In this document: positions 9,397-18,578 of the stretch, piece by piece
Layout of the letters: the number at the start of each line of letters is the position of its first letter
Position numbering within the stretch: position 1 is the first letter of the stretch
Source: DATFVA01 sp963747755
GTDB taxonomy: Bacteria; Bacteroidota; Ignavibacteria; Ignavibacteriales; Ignavibacteriaceae
Length of the DNA: 64,000 nt
Assembly (NCBI GenBank): GCA_963747755.1
Contig: CAVVGK010000014.1
Location: forward strand, 1,054,001-1,118,000
Reading direction: 5' to 3'
Translations under genes and position numbers: made by a program
The notes under the pieces: model-generated
What the model was told of the DNA's origin: nothing
Database searches by the model: none
The model's input: only the letters and a program-made list of their open reading frames with translations

Positions 9397-11469
9397 CTAT
9401 CCCAGGTTGCGGACAAAGTTTATATTCTTAATCTCCCCTGCAATAATAAGAGTATCATCTGCTTTAATAATGTAATCAGGACTTGGTATCGCATTAATTT
9501 TCTCCCCCTTTTTCTCTTTAATCTTTACTGAAAGAACATCAACACCGTACTGACGCCTTATATTTAATTCTCTTATTGATTTCCCGATGAAAGTTTTTGG
9601 AGGAGCTATCTCAATTATCGAATAGCCTTCCATAAAATGCACCATGGGTTCTTCCTCTTTCATCGTTATCAGGCTGGCAAGGTTTGATGTAAGTTCCCTT
9701 CGCTCAATTTCTCGGTCGTAGGCATCCTGAATATCTTTCCTCCAGATGATCCCTGTAATTTTCTTTGAGTTCGTATCCGTAATTACAGGCAGACCGTCAA
9801 GTGAATATTTGCGGAACTTATCCAGTACTATCTGACAATTATCATCAGGTGATACGGTTTCAAAATAAGGGTTGGCAATATCCCCGGCAATTAAAAGGTT
9901 CTGTAATGATTCCCGTTCGTACAGGTAATCCTTAATATCATGAATTGAGATCATTCCGCTTACATGGCCTTCTGAATCTACTACCGGAAAATCGGCTTCC
10001 TTCCCTCTAATAATCCGATTTACAATCTGACTGAAATTATCTGTCACAAGTATTGAATCAAATTCCTTCCGGTACACATCCTTAACGTAAATTGATTCCA
10101 TCACATTGGTCTCCATCCCCTCTTTTAAACCAATGTTTCTTAGTACCAGCTTAAGGGTATATATTGATTCCCTTGATAATTTGGAAGAAAGGATCATACT
10201 GATTATGCAGGTAATCATTAAGGGAAGAATAATATGGTAGTCATTGGTTAGTTCAAACACTATGATGATAGCGGTTATCGGAGCCCTGGTGGTTCCGGCT
10301 ACTAACCCCCCCATAGCTACAAGTGCATAGGCGCCCGGTGAAGCAGTTATATCGGGAAAATAAGTGTGTACGAAAGACCCGAAAAAATAGCCAAGCATAG
10401 CACCCATAAATAATGAAGGGGCGAAAATACCGCCTGAACCTCCTGATCCTAGCGTAAGGGATGTAGCTAATATTTTCATAAAAATTAATATCAGAGCCAC
10501 ATACCAGATCATATTCCCATATAAAGCATTGTTTATGGAATCATAGCCCACACCCATAACCTGTGGAAAGACAAGGGCTATCAGACCTATACCAAGACCG
10601 CCAAGTGCAGGTTTGAAGCTTTCGGGAATTTTTATCCGGTTATCAAAAAGTTCTTCACAATAATATAGTGTCTTGATGAACAAGTACGCAACCACGCCGC
10701 TGGCTGCACCCAAAATAAAATAAAAAACAATCTCAACAGGAGAGGCAAGCTGATACTTCGGAACAATGAATGCAGCAAAATTTCCTTCAAAAGTGTGTGA
10801 AATTACGGTAGCCATAACCGAGGAGATAACTATCGGCGAGAATTGGGCAACAGCAAAATCCATAAGCACTATTTCAACTGCAAATAGTGCCCCCGCTATC
10901 GGAGCATTAAAAGCTGCGGCAATACCGGCAGCCGCTCCGCAGCCTACCAGAGTTTTTAATCTTTTTGTTGAGACATGCAAAAACTGACCTACAACAGAAC
11001 CAAGACTTGAACCGATCTGAATGATAGGCCCTTCTCTTCCAACAGATCCTCCTGTACCAATTGAAATAGCTGATGCTATCGCTTTAACAAATGCAACCCG
11101 TCCCCGAATCTGTCCTCCTTTAAGTAAAATAGCCTGCATAACTTCAGGAACACCATGTCCTTTTGCCTCAGGAGCAAGGTAATGGATTATAGGTCCCACT
11201 ATTAATCCCCCGATTATAGGAATGATAATAATCAGGAGCCACGGAGTATCCATAATATTTTGAAGCAGGCTGCCCGGACCCGGAAAAGATACTTCAGAAA
11301 AGAATTTTATCATTGCTCTGATCCCTATGGCAGAAAAGCCGGCCAATACACCAATAATGATTGCAATAACAATCATAAATGTGTGTTCGGTCATTTTGGC
11401 TCTTTCAAAGAGAGAGGTAGTACGCAGGGAGAGACGCGAATAAACTTTCTTGAAAGATGCTTTCAACAT
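9397..11469 (-). CDS. ClC-family chloride channel/antiporter with CBS pair and TrkA-C domain
   Basis: A 690-residue membrane protein. Residues 25-440 are the ClC core, with the ion-pathway motifs GHGVP (104-108), GREGP with the gating glutamate Glu146, and 'GSGGSGGIFAPS'. Two CBS domains occupy roughly 455-585, and a TrkA-C-like domain ('GKSIRELNIRRQYGVDVLSV') ends the protein. The gating glutamate suggests a proton-coupled exchanger rather than a pure channel. The first selectivity motif has His where classic ClC proteins have Ser (GSGIP), a change common among bacterial ClC-CBS proteins. CBS and TrkA-C domains usually bind nucleotides and regulate gating. It is probably monocistronic. Confidence 0.9.
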   Translation of the reverse strand: MLKASFKKVYSRLSLRTTSLFERAKMTEHTFMIVIAIIIGVLAGFSAIGIRAMIKFFSEVSFPGPGSLLQNIMDTPWLLIIIIPIIGGLIVGPIIHYLAPEAKGHGVPEVMQAILLKGGQIRGRVAFVKAIASAISIGTGGSVGREGPIIQIGSSLGSVVGQFLHVSTKRLKTLVGCGAAAGIAAAFNAPIAGALFAVEIVLMDFAVAQFSPIVISSVMATVISHTFEGNFAAFIVPKYQLASPVEIVFYFILGAASGVVAYLFIKTLYYCEELFDNRIKIPESFKPALGGLGIGLIALVFPQVMGVGYDSINNALYGNMIWYVALILIFMKILATSLTLGSGGSGGIFAPSLFMGAMLGYFFGSFVHTYFPDITASPGAYALVAMGGLVAGTTRAPITAIIIVFELTNDYHIILPLMITCIISMILSSKLSRESIYTLKLVLRNIGLKEGMETNVMESIYVKDVYRKEFDSILVTDNFSQIVNRIIRGKEADFPVVDSEGHVSGMISIHDIKDYLYERESLQNLLIAGDIANPYFETVSPDDNCQIVLDKFRKYSLDGLPVITDTNSKKITGIIWRKDIQDAYDREIERRELTSNLASLITMKEEEPMVHFMEGYSIIEIAPPKTFIGKSIRELNIRRQYGVDVLSVKIKEKKGEKINAIPSPDYIIKADDTLIIAGEIKNINFVRNLG

Positions 11470-11550
11470 TTCTCCGGAATAAGAGGAGGATGAGTTTGTG
11501 AAAATAAGATTATGAAAACGAACATTTGAAAAGTTTTAAGATTATTATAA

Positions 11551-11997
11551 TTAAAAGTTACAGGTAATACCCACTATGAATTTTTTCTCGCATAAAACCG
11601 GATTAAAATTCTGGAATCCCAGGTAAATGTTGACCGGAATATCTGCTGTCATTTCCGAATGTCTGGAAGTAGCTCCTGATAGAATATCTGTCGGGTTCCT
11701 TAAAAGTAATGATCCTTGTGAAGTAGAATCCTGTTTTTCTTCTTTCTTATTTTTGTTCTTATCGATAACAAGTGTATAGAATAACAAACCTGCAATAATT
11801 ACACCCCCTACTATCAATAAAGTTGAACTGTTGTTGCCTGGAGCTTCTGACTGGGTGGTAGATCCGCTGCCGCCTATATCATCAGCGGTCCTGAGCAGTC
11901 CCTGGGCATAACTCTCCGGTGAAGTAAATATGACCTGCAGTCCGAAAATTACCAGAACAAATACCGGTATGCCTGTTATGTAAATGGAGCGAAACAT
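11551..11997 (-). CDS. Exported or membrane protein of unknown function
   Basis: A 148-residue protein not recognised as a family. It has an N-terminal hydrophobic segment (about residues 8-28) that could be a signal peptide ending near 'ESYAQG'. A Gly/Ser-rich linker follows, then a second clear membrane helix ('LLIVGGVIIAGLLFYTLVI') and a Lys/Glu-rich cytoplasmic-type stretch. The C-terminal 45 residues look like beta strands ('IPVNIYLGF') and end in the aromatic NF, as some outer-membrane strands do. It follows the ClC gene's promoter side at 82 bp and has its own upstream space. Function unknown. Confidence 0.6.
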   Translation of the reverse strand: MFRSIYITGIPVFVLVIFGLQVIFTSPESYAQGLLRTADDIGGSGSTTQSEAPGNNSSTLLIVGGVIIAGLLFYTLVIDKNKNKKEEKQDSTSQGSLLLRNPTDILSGATSRHSEMTADIPVNIYLGFQNFNPVLCEKKFIVGITCNF

Positions 11998-12138
11998 CTT
12001 TTCCTCCGGTGAATTTCATTTCAGGTTATAAGATAATTCATTTACAACTGAATTAAAAGATACTCAACCTCTGTGTAATTATACTGCATCAAGACTTCAG
12101 ATCATTGAGGGAGGTGTTAGGAGAATCATCACATTTGA

Positions 12139-12828
12139 TTAGTCTATATCCAGGTTATTTGTGGGTACCGAATGCTTTGCGATCATCTCACCTTCATCAA
12201 CTATCACGGCTGACAGCTTATTACAAGTATATACCGAAGTATCTATGTATGCAACGTTATTCGATTTCTGAAAAGTCACTTCCTGCTTCCGTGTATGCCC
12301 CACAATCTGAAGTTTTCCCAGGTTCATAAGTTCGTCCCTCGTCCACAATATACCATGCTCGCTGGTGATGCTGTTATGCATCTCTGCATCGAGCTTTTCC
12401 ACATCCTTTAGAGGCTCCGTACCCAGCAAGGAACTATAATATGATGAAATTCCGGCATGGGCTATGAAACATTCAGGAAGATTAAAAAACAGCGGCGCCT
12501 GTGTAATAATGTCCAAATGTTCTGAGATCTTATCAAATTTATTATCGTAAGAAGAAATTGTTTTCTCAAATCCGTTATATATCCAGGAGGCTCCCATGTT
12601 TGTAGTAGGTTTCTTGATAAAATAATAAAACATGTAATCGTGGTTTCCGGGAGTGAATTTTATTCCTTCATGTTTAACAAACTCCAGCACTTCAAAGCTG
12701 AAGTTTCCCCTGTCAATAAGGTCACCCACGCAATACAACCGGATGGAAGGATACAAGCCTCTTAGTTTTTTCACTAATTCCTGTAGAGTATACAGACACC
12801 CATGCACATCACCGATAACAGCTATCAT
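12139..12828 (-). CDS. PPP-family metallophosphatase (serine/threonine phosphatase-like)
   Basis: A 229-residue cytoplasmic calcineurin-like phosphoesterase. The metal-binding motifs are in order: GDVHG (6-10), GDLIDRG (35-41) and GNHD (61-64), with later histidines in 'FIAHAGI' and 'IVGHTRK'. This is the pattern of bacterial PPP enzymes such as PrpA/PrpB or diadenosine tetraphosphatase; at 229 residues it is closest to the short PrpA-like group. It begins 2 bp after the stop of the CoA-transferase gene, so the two are almost certainly translated from one message. The substrate may be a phosphoprotein or a dinucleotide. Confidence 0.85.
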   Translation of the reverse strand: MIAVIGDVHGCLYTLQELVKKLRGLYPSIRLYCVGDLIDRGNFSFEVLEFVKHEGIKFTPGNHDYMFYYFIKKPTTNMGASWIYNGFEKTISSYDNKFDKISEHLDIITQAPLFFNLPECFIAHAGISSYYSSLLGTEPLKDVEKLDAEMHNSITSEHGILWTRDELMNLGKLQIVGHTRKQEVTFQKSNNVAYIDTSVYTCNKLSAVIVDEGEMIAKHSVPTNNLDID

Positions 12829-12830
12829 AT

Positions 12831-14186
12831 CTAAATATATTTAATTTCCTGTGCATATTTTTGAAGTTCATCACGGAACTTAGGATGTGCAATACCGATG
12901 AGCTCTCTTACACGCTCCCTGATGGATTTGCCGAAAAGCTGAGCCACGCCATATTCTGTTACAACATAATGAACGTCAGCCCTGTTAGTCACCACTCCGG
13001 CTCCCGGTTTAATCTGGGTGACTATTCTTGACATACTTCCGTCTTTTGTAGTCGAAGGGAGTGCTATTATAGGTTTCCCGTTTTCAGAATGGGCTGCTCC
13101 CCTTATAAAGTCTACCTGGCCACCGAAACCGCTGTACAGCCTGGAGCCTATTGTATCAGAACATACCTGACCGGTTATATCCACTTCAATTGCAGAGTTT
13201 ATGGCGACCATATTATCATTCTTTGCAATAATAAATGGATCGTTAACATATTCCTGCGGATGGAATTCTATCAGCGGGTTGTTATCGATAAAATCAAACA
13301 ACTTTTTTGTACCAAGAACAAATCCCGCAATGATTTTGCCTCTGTGAAGGGTCTTCTTTTCATTCGTAATTATACCGGCTTCAACCAGTCCGATTATCCC
13401 GTCCGAAAACATCTCCGAATGAATCCCCAGTGCTTTTTTGTCGTACAGGAAGCTCAATACTGAATCAGGAATGGCCCCTATTCCCATCTGGAGAGTAGAT
13501 CCATCTTCGATTAATTCTGATATGTGCGACCCGATATTCCGGTATATATTTTCCAGTTGAGGCGGCATATTTTTATCAAACTGCGGAAGTTCCTGTATCG
13601 GTTCGTTGGCTTCGACGATATAATTTATTTTATTGATATGGATAAATGAATCGCCCAGGGTTCTGGGCATGTTAGGATTAACCTGTGCAATTACAACCTT
13701 AGCTTTTTCCGCAGGGTTTTTAATTGGACCAACATCAACCCCGTAGCTGCAGAAGCCATGCTCATCGGGGGGTGATACATGAATAAAGGCAATATCGATT
13801 GGTATTATCCCTTTTGTAAAAAGCAGCGGATATTCATAGAGATATATTGGAGTAAAATCCGCCCTTCCCTCATTTACGCCTTTTCGGGAATTTCCTCCGA
13901 TGAAATAAGCGTTGTGTCTGAAATGTCCCTCCATCTCAGGCTTGAGGTAAGGAAGTTCGCCAACGGTTAGTATATGCAGAATTTCCACATCATAAAGAGT
14001 GTCTTTTCTGTTAACCATTGCATTAATAAGTGTATGCGGTACAGCGCATCCGCCCTGCACAATTATTTTATCCTTTGATTTTATTACCCTTACTGCTTCT
14101 TCTGCCGTGACGATCTTCTTATTATACGCGCTGATCAGGCTGGTGGGAATAGTACTCTTGGATCTTAATTCTTCAAGTGGTGTCAT
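12831..14186 (-). CDS. Acetyl-CoA hydrolase/transferase family protein (4-hydroxybutyrate CoA-transferase-like)
   Basis: About 451 residues from the ATG at 14186-14184 (MTPLEELRSKS). An in-frame TTG at 14219 overlaps the ald stop but lacks a ribosome site, while GAAGAAG precedes the ATG. The protein belongs to the family of acetate/4-hydroxybutyrate CoA-transferases. The catalytic glutamate that forms the glutamyl-CoA thioester lies in 'GIHSEMFSDG' (Glu258 from this start). Other family segments are 'VSPPDEHGFCSYG', 'IGAIPDSVL' and, near the end, 'TEYGVAQLFGKS'. It would move CoA between acetyl-CoA and a short organic acid. Position between ald and a phosphatase suggests an amino-acid or organic-acid catabolic operon; the acceptor acid cannot be told. 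Confidence 0.85.
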   Translation of the reverse strand: MTPLEELRSKSTIPTSLISAYNKKIVTAEEAVRVIKSKDKIIVQGGCAVPHTLINAMVNRKDTLYDVEILHILTVGELPYLKPEMEGHFRHNAYFIGGNSRKGVNEGRADFTPIYLYEYPLLFTKGIIPIDIAFIHVSPPDEHGFCSYGVDVGPIKNPAEKAKVVIAQVNPNMPRTLGDSFIHINKINYIVEANEPIQELPQFDKNMPPQLENIYRNIGSHISELIEDGSTLQMGIGAIPDSVLSFLYDKKALGIHSEMFSDGIIGLVEAGIITNEKKTLHRGKIIAGFVLGTKKLFDFIDNNPLIEFHPQEYVNDPFIIAKNDNMVAINSAIEVDITGQVCSDTIGSRLYSGFGGQVDFIRGAAHSENGKPIIALPSTTKDGSMSRIVTQIKPGAGVVTNRADVHYVVTEYGVAQLFGKSIRERVRELIGIAHPKFRDELQKYAQEIKYI

Positions 14187-14215
14187 TTCGTTAACTTCTT
14201 CGATTCTAATAGTTT

Positions 14216-15337
14216 TCAATTAGTTGAGAAAACTCTGAGTTTTCTGAACTCTACATTAAATATGTTGGCTATCTGTTCATTAGAACAATAACCGTTGTAT
14301 GTGCAGACGCCCTTCGCAAGTCCTTCATCCCCCATTAGTGCATTACCGAGACCATTATCAGTAATATTCTGAATATAAGGCAGTGATGCATTATTCAATC
14401 CATAGCTTGCTGTACGGGCAACGATAGCAGGCATATTAGGTACACAATAATGAATGACACCGTATTTTTCATATACGGGGTCGCTCAATGTTGTAAGCCT
14501 GCTCGTCTCAATACAACCTCCCTGGTCAATTGATACATCAACTATTACTGATCCAGGTTTCATCTGTTTAACCATATCTTCAGTAACCAGGTGTGGTGTT
14601 TTCTCACCTTTTATCAAAACTGCTCCTATAAGTACATCCGCAAATTTAACACCTCTTTCTATAGTGTAAGGATTTGCCACTACTGTGGTGATTTTTTTAC
14701 CGAAGTGCTCATCAATCTTTCGAAGACGGCCAAGATCCTTATCAAGAACTATAACCTGTGCTCCGACTCCGATTGCTGCTCTTGCAGCTGTGGTACCAAC
14801 CACCCCTGAACCAAGTATAACAACGGCAGCCGGTGCAACTCCTGTGATACCCCCCAGAAGTATTCCCCGCCCTTCCCTGGGGTAGCTTTCAAGATATCTG
14901 CTTGCAACCTGGATGGAAATAGGACCTGCTATCTCGCTCATCGCCTGCAGTACGGGGAGTCTGTTGTTTGTTTCAACAAGATCGTAGCCCACTGCAGTAA
15001 CTTTTTTATCCATCAGTTTTTCAATGGTTTGTTTTTTTCCGACAGCCAGGTGGAGGAACGAAAATAAGATTTGATTCTCTCTGAATAATTCTAATTCAGC
15101 ATCATTCACCTGAGTTACTTTTAATACAAGCTCAGCCCTTCCGAATATTTCATCTGCAGTATATACTATTTTAGCACCGGTTTCTTCATAATCTTCGTCA
15201 CTGAAATGGCTCCCTTCACCGGCACCTGATTGAATATAAACTGTGTGCCCTTTTCGGGTTAGTGCATCTACCCCTGCCGGAGCTAATGCAACTCGTTTTT
15301 CTTCATTAAGCTGTTCTTTTGGAATTCCAACTATCAT
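14216..15337 (-). CDS. ald: Alanine dehydrogenase
   Basis: 373 residues from the ATG at 15337-15335 (MIVGIPKEQLN); a longer in-frame reading from a TTG would add nine residues with no family counterpart. The enzyme interconverts L-alanine and pyruvate with NAD. Arg15, the lysine in 'LVLKVTQV' (Lys73) and His96 in 'FLHLAV' match the substrate-binding set of alanine dehydrogenases, and 'VILGSGVVGTTAARAA' is the NAD loop. The usual KVKEP motif reads KVTQV, an uncommon variant, but the key lysine is kept. It is first in a run with the CoA-transferase and phosphatase genes. Confidence 0.9.
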   Translation of the reverse strand: MIVGIPKEQLNEEKRVALAPAGVDALTRKGHTVYIQSGAGEGSHFSDEDYEETGAKIVYTADEIFGRAELVLKVTQVNDAELELFRENQILFSFLHLAVGKKQTIEKLMDKKVTAVGYDLVETNNRLPVLQAMSEIAGPISIQVASRYLESYPREGRGILLGGITGVAPAAVVILGSGVVGTTAARAAIGVGAQVIVLDKDLGRLRKIDEHFGKKITTVVANPYTIERGVKFADVLIGAVLIKGEKTPHLVTEDMVKQMKPGSVIVDVSIDQGGCIETSRLTTLSDPVYEKYGVIHYCVPNMPAIVARTASYGLNNASLPYIQNITDNGLGNALMGDEGLAKGVCTYNGYCSNEQIANIFNVEFRKLRVFSTN

Positions 15338-15454
15338 ACTTGATTTTCCCAATTTATTACCCAAAATTAGCCAGAAAGATTGATTCTATCAACATTTTCC
15401 TAAATTCAGAGACTAATATCTGAAGACCGGGAGTATTACGCAGCAAAATTTCGG

Positions 15455-16408
15455 CTAAACAAATACCGGTGTTATTGCACCCATTCCGCTTAGTACTGAA
15501 ATTATATTCGTTGCAGCAAGTTTTGCCATTTCATTCCGGGCTTCAATTGTTGCACTTCCCAGGTGGGGAAGCAGAATCACATTATTAAGTTTTAACAAAT
15601 CAGGATTTATTGATGGCTCGTTTTCATATACATCAAAGCCTGCCGCTAAAAGTCTTTTCTGCTGCAGCATTCTTATCAATTCTTTTTCTTCAACTATTTC
15701 TCCCCTGGCCGTATTGATAAATACAGCAGTTTCTTTCATCATGCGGAGTCTCTCCTTATTCAGAAGATGGTGGGTGCTTTCAGTCAGGGGCAAGTGCATT
15801 GATATGATATCAGATCTCTTCAAAAGGTTATTCAGTGAAACCTTCTTACCGCCAAGCGATTCTATTTCCGGGTTCTCGCGTCCATCATAATAAAGAATAT
15901 TTACGCCAAAACCGGCAGCCCTTCTGGCAACAGCAGTACCGATTCTTCCCGCTCCGATAATACCGAATATTTTTTCCTTCAGCTCAACGCCCAAAAGAAG
16001 CAGAGGCTGCCATCCGTTAAATTTATTATTTCTCATAATTTCCTCCCCCTCTTTTAACCTGCGCGAACACGCAAGCACCAGTGTCATAGCCAGATCAGCA
16101 GTGGAATCGGTCAGGACGTCAGGGGTGTTTGTAACAGTGATTCCTTTTACATTCGCATAAGCGACATCAATATTATTATATCCTACCGCAAAATTTGCAA
16201 TTATTTTGCACCGTGTCATCGCATCTATTATCCCTTTATCAAATTTATCTGTCAGTAGAGAGATAACTCCATCTGCATCCTGAACCTCTTTCCTGAGCAG
16301 TTCATATGGAATGGGTTTACTCTCCCTGTAAATTTTCACATCAATATTTTTGGTTTTTAGTAGTTCAGCTGCTTTTGCCGGGATTTCCCTTGTTATGAAG
16401 ACTTTCAT
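15455..16408 (-). CDS. D-isomer-specific 2-hydroxyacid dehydrogenase (glyoxylate/hydroxypyruvate reductase-like)
   Basis: 317 residues from the ATG at 16408-16406, which has a good ribosome site (AAGGAAAAAGG) and the usual start MKVFITREIP. A longer reading frame extends into the upstream gene but has no family sequence. The NAD loop is GAGRIG (152-157). The catalytic Arg235 ('INTARGE'), Glu264 ('YENEPS') and His282 ('PHLGSAT') are all present. The close similarity of layout to GyaR-type enzymes suggests glyoxylate or hydroxypyruvate as substrate, but the family is broad (it also includes phosphoglycerate and phosphite dehydrogenases). It follows the SpmAB-like gene by 13 bp in the same direction. 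Confidence 0.9.
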   Translation of the reverse strand: MKVFITREIPAKAAELLKTKNIDVKIYRESKPIPYELLRKEVQDADGVISLLTDKFDKGIIDAMTRCKIIANFAVGYNNIDVAYANVKGITVTNTPDVLTDSTADLAMTLVLACSRRLKEGEEIMRNNKFNGWQPLLLLGVELKEKIFGIIGAGRIGTAVARRAAGFGVNILYYDGRENPEIESLGGKKVSLNNLLKRSDIISMHLPLTESTHHLLNKERLRMMKETAVFINTARGEIVEEKELIRMLQQKRLLAAGFDVYENEPSINPDLLKLNNVILLPHLGSATIEARNEMAKLAATNIISVLSGMGAITPVFV

Positions 16409-16421
16409 AATACCTTTTTCC

Positions 16422-18050
16422 TTAATGTCCGAATAACATTCTAACGATGAAGACTGCTCCAAGGATTCCTGCAATGTCGGCAATCAGACCTGCCGGTAGA
16501 GCATGTCTTGTATTCTTAATATTAATTGCTCCGAAATATACAGCGAGCACATAGAATGTAGTCTCTGTACTGCCGAAGAAAGTTGAAGCCATTATTCCAA
16601 TAAATGAGTCGGGACCATGAACTTTCATAATCTCCGTCATTATTCCCAGAGATCCGCTTCCGGAAAGAGGACGCATCAAGGCCATCGGCAAAGCTTCAGC
16701 AGGCATACCTATAAAATCTGTAAATGGTTTTAAGATATAAATGAGCCAGTCCATCGCTCCCCCTGCCCTGAATATACCAATTGCCATAAGCATTGCAACC
16801 AGGTAGGGAATTATTCTGACAGCAATATTAAAGCCTTCCTTTGCGCCTTCAACGAATTGTTCATATACTCTGATTTTTTTTATTGCTCCGTATCCGATGA
16901 ATAAAATAATCAAAGCAGGAATTGCAACGATTGATAAAACTTCAATGAAATTCTTGAAGTACTCCGGTTTTATGATCCCTGAAATCCCCGACACCATCGA
17001 ACCAGCACCGGTTGCACCTGCCAGTACAATTAAAAGCACAATAAATAAAAAGATCAGTATTCCCCGAATATGGTTTTTCAGCCAGTTATAAAATCCTTCT
17101 TTTAAGGGAAACTGCTGAAGAACTTTTGCAGCAGTAATACCTGCTGTGGTTGCACAGGCTGCTCCGAAAATTGAGGTTCCTATAATTATTGCAGGATCCG
17201 AGCTTCCGGCAGCTGCCCTAACAGCAATTGCCGTAGCAGGAATAAGGGTTAATCCTGCCGTATTTATTGCGAGGAAAGTAACCATTGAATTTGTGGCCGT
17301 ACCTTTATCGGGATTCAACTCGTCCAGCTCTTCCATGGCTTTCAATCCAAATGGGGTTGCCGCATTTCCAAGACCCAGCATATTTGCTGAAATATTCATG
17401 ATCATAGATCCCATCGCGGGATGATCCTCCGGGATATCCGGAAATAATCTTTTCATTACGGGGCGAAGCCATCTGGCAATCAGCGAGATCAGTCCCGCTT
17501 CTTCGGCTACCTTCATTACTCCAAGCCAGAGAGCCATAATACCGATCAGTCCGATAGCTATATTGACGGCAGTACCGGCATAATCTAGTGCAGCATTAGT
17601 GATGTCTTTTAGTTTAAGGAATGAAATTCTTTCCAGAATGACCCGGATGTTGAGTGTATTATTCTCCTCTGTATTGTATGTAAACGTACCGGTAAGTTCA
17701 TTTTTCTCACCTGATGCTTCAGCCATTTCGCGCCAGATTTCCGGAGAAGATTTATCTATTTTGAGAACAAGTGACCCGCTGTGTTTTTCCGGATGAAGAG
17801 TTACGCTGGCAGGGAGCAGAACTGAAGTATCGGTTTTTTCAGAATAAAAAATATTAAAGGAGGATTTATCGACAAAGATCTTTGCATTATAGGTTGAAGT
17901 GGAGGCAGAATCTATTCCCCTGTTCAGAATCAGCTCTGCCTGAAGAGGCTCATTATTTCTGTATTTATCCGTGCTCTGGTTTGAGATATCTGTAATCAGG
18001 GCTGTTCCTATACCCAGAATCAGCAAACCAAGCCAGACATAATTCAGCAT
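16422..18050 (-). CDS. Nucleoside-recognition (Gate) membrane protein, SpmA-SpmB fusion type
   Basis: A 542-residue multi-spanning membrane protein. An N-terminal hydrophobic segment is followed by a short extracytoplasmic beta region (about 25-150), then two halves with repeated Gate/nucleoside-recognition character. The first half contains 'NISANMLGLGNAATPFGLKAM', the spore-maturation SpmA signature; the second contains 'ALPMALMRPLSGSGSLGIM' and 'FFGSTETTFYVLAVYFGA', the SpmB signature. In Bacillus the two are separate genes needed for spore core dehydration; fused homologues occur in non-spore-formers, where the role is unknown and transport of a small molecule is assumed. It is 35 bp downstream of the flavin-fold gene. 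Confidence 0.88.
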   Translation of the reverse strand: MLNYVWLGLLILGIGTALITDISNQSTDKYRNNEPLQAELILNRGIDSASTSTYNAKIFVDKSSFNIFYSEKTDTSVLLPASVTLHPEKHSGSLVLKIDKSSPEIWREMAEASGEKNELTGTFTYNTEENNTLNIRVILERISFLKLKDITNAALDYAGTAVNIAIGLIGIMALWLGVMKVAEEAGLISLIARWLRPVMKRLFPDIPEDHPAMGSMIMNISANMLGLGNAATPFGLKAMEELDELNPDKGTATNSMVTFLAINTAGLTLIPATAIAVRAAAGSSDPAIIIGTSIFGAACATTAGITAAKVLQQFPLKEGFYNWLKNHIRGILIFLFIVLLIVLAGATGAGSMVSGISGIIKPEYFKNFIEVLSIVAIPALIILFIGYGAIKKIRVYEQFVEGAKEGFNIAVRIIPYLVAMLMAIGIFRAGGAMDWLIYILKPFTDFIGMPAEALPMALMRPLSGSGSLGIMTEIMKVHGPDSFIGIMASTFFGSTETTFYVLAVYFGAINIKNTRHALPAGLIADIAGILGAVFIVRMLFGH

Positions 18051-18085
18051 TAACTATCCTGTTATTCCGTTACAAGTGCTTCACT

Positions 18086-18544
18086 CTAAAGACCTTCTTC
18101 TTCGGCGGCCTGAATTTCTTCCGAATCTATCATTACCAGTTCTCTGGACTGTGAAGTTTTGGATTCAGTTTCTTTGTTAAGGGTATATTTTGAAAGGTAC
18201 TTTTCCTTAATATCATCGATTGTCTTTTTTTCATCAACAATTTTAATTGAACCGATTACCGAAGCAGAAAACAAATAATAGCTGTCTTCTTTCGCCCTGT
18301 TTTTCTTCAGTCTTTCATCTTTAAGAATAGTAAAACTTACGGAACTATTAAAATTTATCTTCTCATAAACCTCATCATCTTTATCAAGAAAGAAATAGAT
18401 ATTTTTATCAAGATATAAAAAAGTTGTCGTATACTGCATTGTTCTCTCGCCGTCGATATTAAAAGCGAGGATCCCCCCGGAACTGCTGTTAAGTTCTTTT
18501 TCAATTGTTTCGAGGTCGCGTATATATGAGATTTTTCTGTGCAT
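18086..18544 (-). CDS. Pyridoxamine 5'-phosphate oxidase-like (split-barrel flavin) protein
   Basis: A 152-residue protein whose first 110 residues fit the FMN-binding split barrel ('GILAFNIDGERTMQYTTTFLYL', 'NIYFFLDKDDEVYEKINFN', 'SVSFTIL'). Strand pattern and size match the PNPOx-like general-stress/heme-utilisation group, but I cannot point to catalytic residues. The C-terminal 35 residues are charged and Glu-rich. It lies 34 bp after the helicase-nuclease stop on the same strand and may share its message. Function beyond flavin or heme binding is not inferred. Confidence 0.6.
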   Translation of the reverse strand: MHRKISYIRDLETIEKELNSSSGGILAFNIDGERTMQYTTTFLYLDKNIYFFLDKDDEVYEKINFNSSVSFTILKDERLKKNRAKEDSYYLFSASVIGSIKIVDEKKTIDDIKEKYLSKYTLNKETESKTSQSRELVMIDSEEIQAAEEEGL

Positions 18545-18578
18545 TTTACACCATTCTGTTATCTGTAGACATTATTAT

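Noticed and set aside
14187..14219. TTG start extending the CoA-transferase to overlap ald
   Set aside because: No ribosome site; the ATG at 14186 has GAAGAAG upstream. Kept as an alternative only.
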